Shown here one piece after another: positions 61,169-64,000 of a DNA stretch of 64,000 nt (the stretch's first letter is position 1; every line of letters begins with the position of its first letter). This DNA comes from JADCRZ01 sp031399065. GTDB lineage: Bacteria > Bacteroidota > Bacteroidia > Chitinophagales > Chitinophagaceae. The notes beneath the pieces were generated by a model, which searched no databases, was not told the DNA's origin, and saw nothing but the letters and a program-made list of their open reading frames with translations. The stretch lies in the NCBI GenBank assembly GCA_031399065.1, contig JANNOM010000025.1:13181-77180 (forward strand), written 5' to 3'. Both the position numbers and the translations under genes were made by a program.

Positions 61169-61625
61169 TATGTAAAAAAGTCCCTGGTAGGAATACCGGG
61201 GACGTACTAATCAGAGCCATACCTAACCTTATCCTATGAAAAAAAACCGAGTTAAGAATAAGTTTGGGGTGGTATTGGTGTAACAAATATAAGAGTTGAA
61301 TGCTTATATATACATAAGCAAGTTGAAAATATTTTTTGATAAATGGAGTAAATGTTATAACATATTATTTCTCAATACTTTGTGTAAATCTTACCTATCT
61401 TCTTTACTTTCGTTAAGTCCCCGTAGCATCATACTAAAGGCTTGTTTTCGGGTAAGTGCGGCAACTGCCAGCCAATTCCTTCCATCCTGGCAGCATCCGT
61501 TTTGGCACTTTCAATCTATTTTTCGGAGTATTCCATCATGTTTGTTGCTTTACCACCGGCCAATTAGTAAAATTAAAATGGTTTATTAATATCTTCATGG
61601 TTTAAACCAGGAATAAAGCATTTTG
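61169..61625. other. Intergenic region upstream of the SDR gene
   Basis: About 450 bases, AT-rich, no recognised coding frame; a 97-codon frame at 61296-61589 lacks family resemblance and protein-like composition. No promoter recognised with confidence. Confidence 0.4.
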
Positions 61626-62411
61626 ATGAATACTCCCATATTGGATTATACAGGTAAAACGATCGTAATAACCGGAGGGGCAAGCGGTATTGGGCTGGCC
61701 ATGAGCGAACTCTTTGCCAGTCAGGGAGGTTCCGTATATATATTGGACCTTAATGAGCAACAGGCTCTGGGCGCTGCATCTGCAATAACTGAGAAAGGTT
61801 TCAGGGTTAAAGCCATGAAAGCAGATGTTTCCGATCATGAAGAAGTATGCGGGGTTATAAGCAGCATAAATGCTGAAGGTTTTATAGATGTACTGATTAA
61901 TAATGCCGGTATTGCGCATGTTGGCAATATTGTCGCTACCCGCGAGGAAGATCTTATCCGGCTTTTTAACGTTAACGTAAAAAGTGTATACAGCTGCATT
62001 CATGCGGTGATTCCTCATATGCAGCAACAGGGGGGCGGGGTTATTTTAAATATGGCTTCCATCGCTTCTTCGGTAGGATTGTCCGATCGCCTGGCTTACA
62101 GTATGAGCAAAGGAGCGGTACGAGCCATGACAATGTCAGTAGCAAGGGATTATGTTAAAGACAATATCCGTTGTAATTGTATATCTCCGGCCAGGGTGCA
62201 TACACCTTTTGTGGACGGGTTTATAGATAAGAATTACCCCGGTAACAGGGATGAGATGTTTCAGAAACTTTCAGCATCCCAGCCTTTAGGCAGAATGGGT
62301 AAGCCGGAAGAGATAGCACACCTTGCCCTGTATCTCTGCTCTTCCGAAGCGGGCTTTATTACAGGCTGCGATTACCCTATCGACGGCGGATTTATTTACT
62401 TAAACACATAA
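61626..62411 (+). CDS. SDR oxidoreductase, probable L-fucose-pathway (2-keto-3-deoxy-L-fuconate) dehydrogenase type
   Basis: 261 residues from ATG 61626. TGGASGIGLAMSELFA cofactor loop, LINNAGIAHVGN, catalytic Ser in NMASIASSVG, Tyr and Lys in RLAYSMSKGAVRAMT, and C-terminal CDYPIDGGFIYLNT. It is followed after 8 bases by a fumarylacetoacetate-hydrolase-family gene. In non-phosphorylative L-fucose oxidation an SDR makes 2,4-diketo-3-deoxy-L-fuconate, which an FAH-family enzyme cleaves. The assignment rests on this pairing; the dehydratase and first dehydrogenase are not in view. Confidence 0.82.
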   Translation: MNTPILDYTGKTIVITGGASGIGLAMSELFASQGGSVYILDLNEQQALGAASAITEKGFRVKAMKADVSDHEEVCGVISSINAEGFIDVLINNAGIAHVGNIVATREEDLIRLFNVNVKSVYSCIHAVIPHMQQQGGGVILNMASIASSVGLSDRLAYSMSKGAVRAMTMSVARDYVKDNIRCNCISPARVHTPFVDGFIDKNYPGNRDEMFQKLSASQPLGRMGKPEEIAHLALYLCSSEAGFITGCDYPIDGGFIYLNT

Positions 62412-62419
62412 TATACTGT

Positions 62420-63274
62420 ATGAAATTATTTCGCTTTGGCCAGGAAGGCAGTGAAAAACCGGCCGTCATTTTACCTGATGGAAAAAAGATCGATGTGTCC
62501 GGCTTTACCACTGATTACAATGAAGCATTTTTTGCGGAAGATGGCATAAGAAAATTACAAGAATGGGTCCTGAAAAATGCAGCTTCATGTGCGATTATAC
62601 CCGGCAATGAGCGAATAGCATCCTGTATAGCACGCCCTTCGAAAATAATTTGTATAGGTTTAAATTATGCCCTGCACGCACAGGAAACCAACGCACCCAT
62701 ACCTAAGGAACCTATACTTTTTTTTAAATCCACTACCGCCCTTTGTGGTCCCAATGATAATGTTATAATTCCACCCGGATCTCAAAAAACGGATTGGGAA
62801 GTGGAGCTTGCTGTTATTATTGGTAAAAAAGCTTCCTACATAAATGAGGCCGGGGCGGAAGATTATATTGCCGGGTATGCGCTTCATAATGATTATTCCG
62901 AACGGGAATGGCAATTGGAAAAAGGGGGACAGTGGGTAAAAGGAAAAAGCGCGGATACTTTCGCGCCCCTTGGTCCCTGGCTGGTTACAAAAGAAGAAAT
63001 AACTAATGTGCAGGATCTGAACTTATGGCTTAAAGTAAATAATGAGACCCTGCAAAATTCATCTACGGGCGACATGATATTTCCTGTTCCTTTCCTTGTG
63101 CATTATGTAAGCCAATTTATGACCTTGTTACCTGGTGACGTAATATCTACAGGGACTCCATTCGGCGTAGGTCTTGGATTCAAGCCACCCCGGTTTCTGC
63201 ATGCCGGTGATATAGTGGAACTTGGTATAGACGGGCTGGGTACACAAAGACAGGTGGCAGTCTCATATAGTTAA
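62420..63274 (+). CDS. Fumarylacetoacetate hydrolase family protein (probable 2,4-diketo-3-deoxy-L-fuconate hydrolase)
   Basis: 284 residues. MKLFRFGQ start, KIICIGLNYALHAQET, EPILFFKSTTALCGPND, metal site Glu/Glu/Asp in DWEVELAVIIGKKA and NDYSEREWQ, and PGDVISTGTPFGVG. These are the FAH catalytic-domain motifs. It hydrolyses a carbon-carbon bond in a diketo acid. It is co-transcribed with the SDR upstream. The last gene before the rRNA operon. Confidence 0.87.
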   Translation: MKLFRFGQEGSEKPAVILPDGKKIDVSGFTTDYNEAFFAEDGIRKLQEWVLKNAASCAIIPGNERIASCIARPSKIICIGLNYALHAQETNAPIPKEPILFFKSTTALCGPNDNVIIPPGSQKTDWEVELAVIIGKKASYINEAGAEDYIAGYALHNDYSEREWQLEKGGQWVKGKSADTFAPLGPWLVTKEEITNVQDLNLWLKVNNETLQNSSTGDMIFPVPFLVHYVSQFMTLLPGDVISTGTPFGVGLGFKPPRFLHAGDIVELGIDGLGTQRQVAVSYS

Positions 63275-63434
63275 GCATTATATTCCACAACTCTGATTGT
63301 TTAATTGCCGTTAGTTATTCATCTGTTAAGCAATTTATGTATTCTTAAGATGAGGTCATTTTATTACCTGACCTTTATCAGTAATGAGGTTAGATGATCT
63401 GTCATTAATTAAAATGATACAAATTATAAAAAAG
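63275..63434. other. Spacer before the rRNA operon promoters
   Basis: AT-rich, no gene seen. Confidence 0.4.
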
Positions 63435-63466
63435 TTTGGTGCACAAAAAAAAGCCTCTTACATTTG
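63435..63466 (+). promoter_or_regulatory. rRNA operon promoter P1 (distal)
   Basis: TTTG (63435-63438), 20 bases, TACATTTG (63459-63466), then C: a good Bacteroidota sigma-70-type promoter about 480 bases before the 16S gene. Confidence 0.7.
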
Positions 63467-63643
63467 CATCCCGCTCCAAAAACAGGGGTGCTTAGTTCTT
63501 CGAAACACGTTTATTTAAGCTAAATTTTTATGAAGTTTGTTTGATACATTTTTAGTTAAAACGGTTAAGTAGGTTAGCATAAAAATGGCTGGATAGCTGC
63601 TTGATATCGGGTAAAATAAACATTTAAAAGTTCTAAAGATTTC

Positions 63644-63674
63644 TTTGCTGGTTAACAAACAGTATGTATCTTTG
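63644..63674 (+). promoter_or_regulatory. rRNA operon promoter P2 (proximal)
   Basis: TTTG (63644-63647), 19 bases, TATCTTTG (63667-63674), then C: the best consensus match in the window, about 275 bases before the 16S gene. Confidence 0.8.
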
Positions 63675-63769
63675 CAACCCGCTTTTAAAACGGGAAGTTC
63701 TTCAACAAAATTTAAGTAAGTAAATCCATCTTAAGGCCCGTTATTCGACTTAATTGGATGAACATATAT

Positions 63770-63814
63770 CCCGACATAAATTCTTTATTGGATGTCGGGG
63801 AAAAGCTCTTTGAA
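63770..63814 (+). promoter_or_regulatory. rRNA leader hairpin and boxA-like antitermination site
   Basis: CCCGACAT (63770-63777) and ATGTCGGG (63792-63799) form a perfect 8-bp stem. GCTCTTTGAA starts at 63805 and resembles boxA (TGCTCTTTA). Such hairpin/boxA leaders load the Nus antitermination complex on rRNA transcripts. Confidence 0.55.
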
Positions 63815-63951
63815 ATAATGGAACAACAGCCCGAAGAGGAACCCAGTAATGGGGGAATTGGAGGAAAAGGGTAATTAGGAAAGCAAAAAACATCGACGCG
63901 ACGTTAATTTCGGAAGAAAAAAAGAGATTAAAGTCAGATCAAAACACATTT

Positions 63952-64000
<49 letters not shown>

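Overview
The window is a chromosomal segment of a Bacteroidota bacterium, most likely family Chitinophagaceae. It ends in the first ~49 bases of a 16S rRNA gene whose GATGAACGCTAGCGGCAGGC start is typical of the phylum. Bacteroidota-type promoter elements (TTTG, 19-21 nt, TAnnTTTG) precede that gene and others. Gene content agrees: a carboxypeptidase-regulatory-domain TonB receptor, TPR-type sensor kinases, LytTR and NarL regulators, and a GH127-like enzyme.

Layout. 1-783: end of a 3-oxoacid CoA-transferase operon. 780-6611: a signalling island with two membrane-protein/histidine-kinase/NarL-regulator modules and an extra NarL regulator; one membrane-sensor gene lacks an ordinary start codon. 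7173-18859: mostly housekeeping genes (rsmG, a family 2 glycosyltransferase, ispH, a GH13 enzyme, a Do-like protease, a LuxC-type acyl-CoA reductase divergent from a ferredoxin, ddl, a PASTA protein, a rhodanese, an HxlR regulator divergent from an NmrA-like reductase, dps). 19194-38023: a large TonB-dependent receptor, an S1/P1 nuclease, hydrolases, oxidoreductases, transporters, acetyltransferases and small proteins. 38195-42801: a sugar operon of ribokinase, sugar permease and secreted GH127-like enzyme.

44100-58100 is more AT-rich and shows gene decay. I found remnants of a PhnB-like VOC protein, an HxlR regulator beside pirin, a response regulator directly behind a TPR-kinase, an IS4-type (DUF4372) transposase, an IS982-type transposase and a TPR protein. 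Intact genes here include two TPR sensor kinases, a LytTR regulator, a PAS kinase, a repeat-bearing small lipoprotein and a 559-residue protein I cannot assign. 58143-63274 holds tRNA-Pro(TGG), small proteins, a thioredoxin, a dihaem cytochrome c, a small iron-permease-like membrane protein, and an SDR/FAH-hydrolase pair resembling the late steps of L-fucose (L-fuconate) oxidation. 63275-64000 is an rRNA operon leader with two promoters, a hairpin and a boxA-like site.

The best candidates for new biology are the split membrane-sensor kinase modules, the orphan 559-residue protein, the lipoprotein/secreted-peptide pair sharing a C-terminal motif, and the overlapping divergent promoters of the acyl-CoA reductase and ferredoxin. 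I saw no CRISPR array, intact prophage or complete defence system. Assignments come from reading the translations and recalling families; no database search was run.
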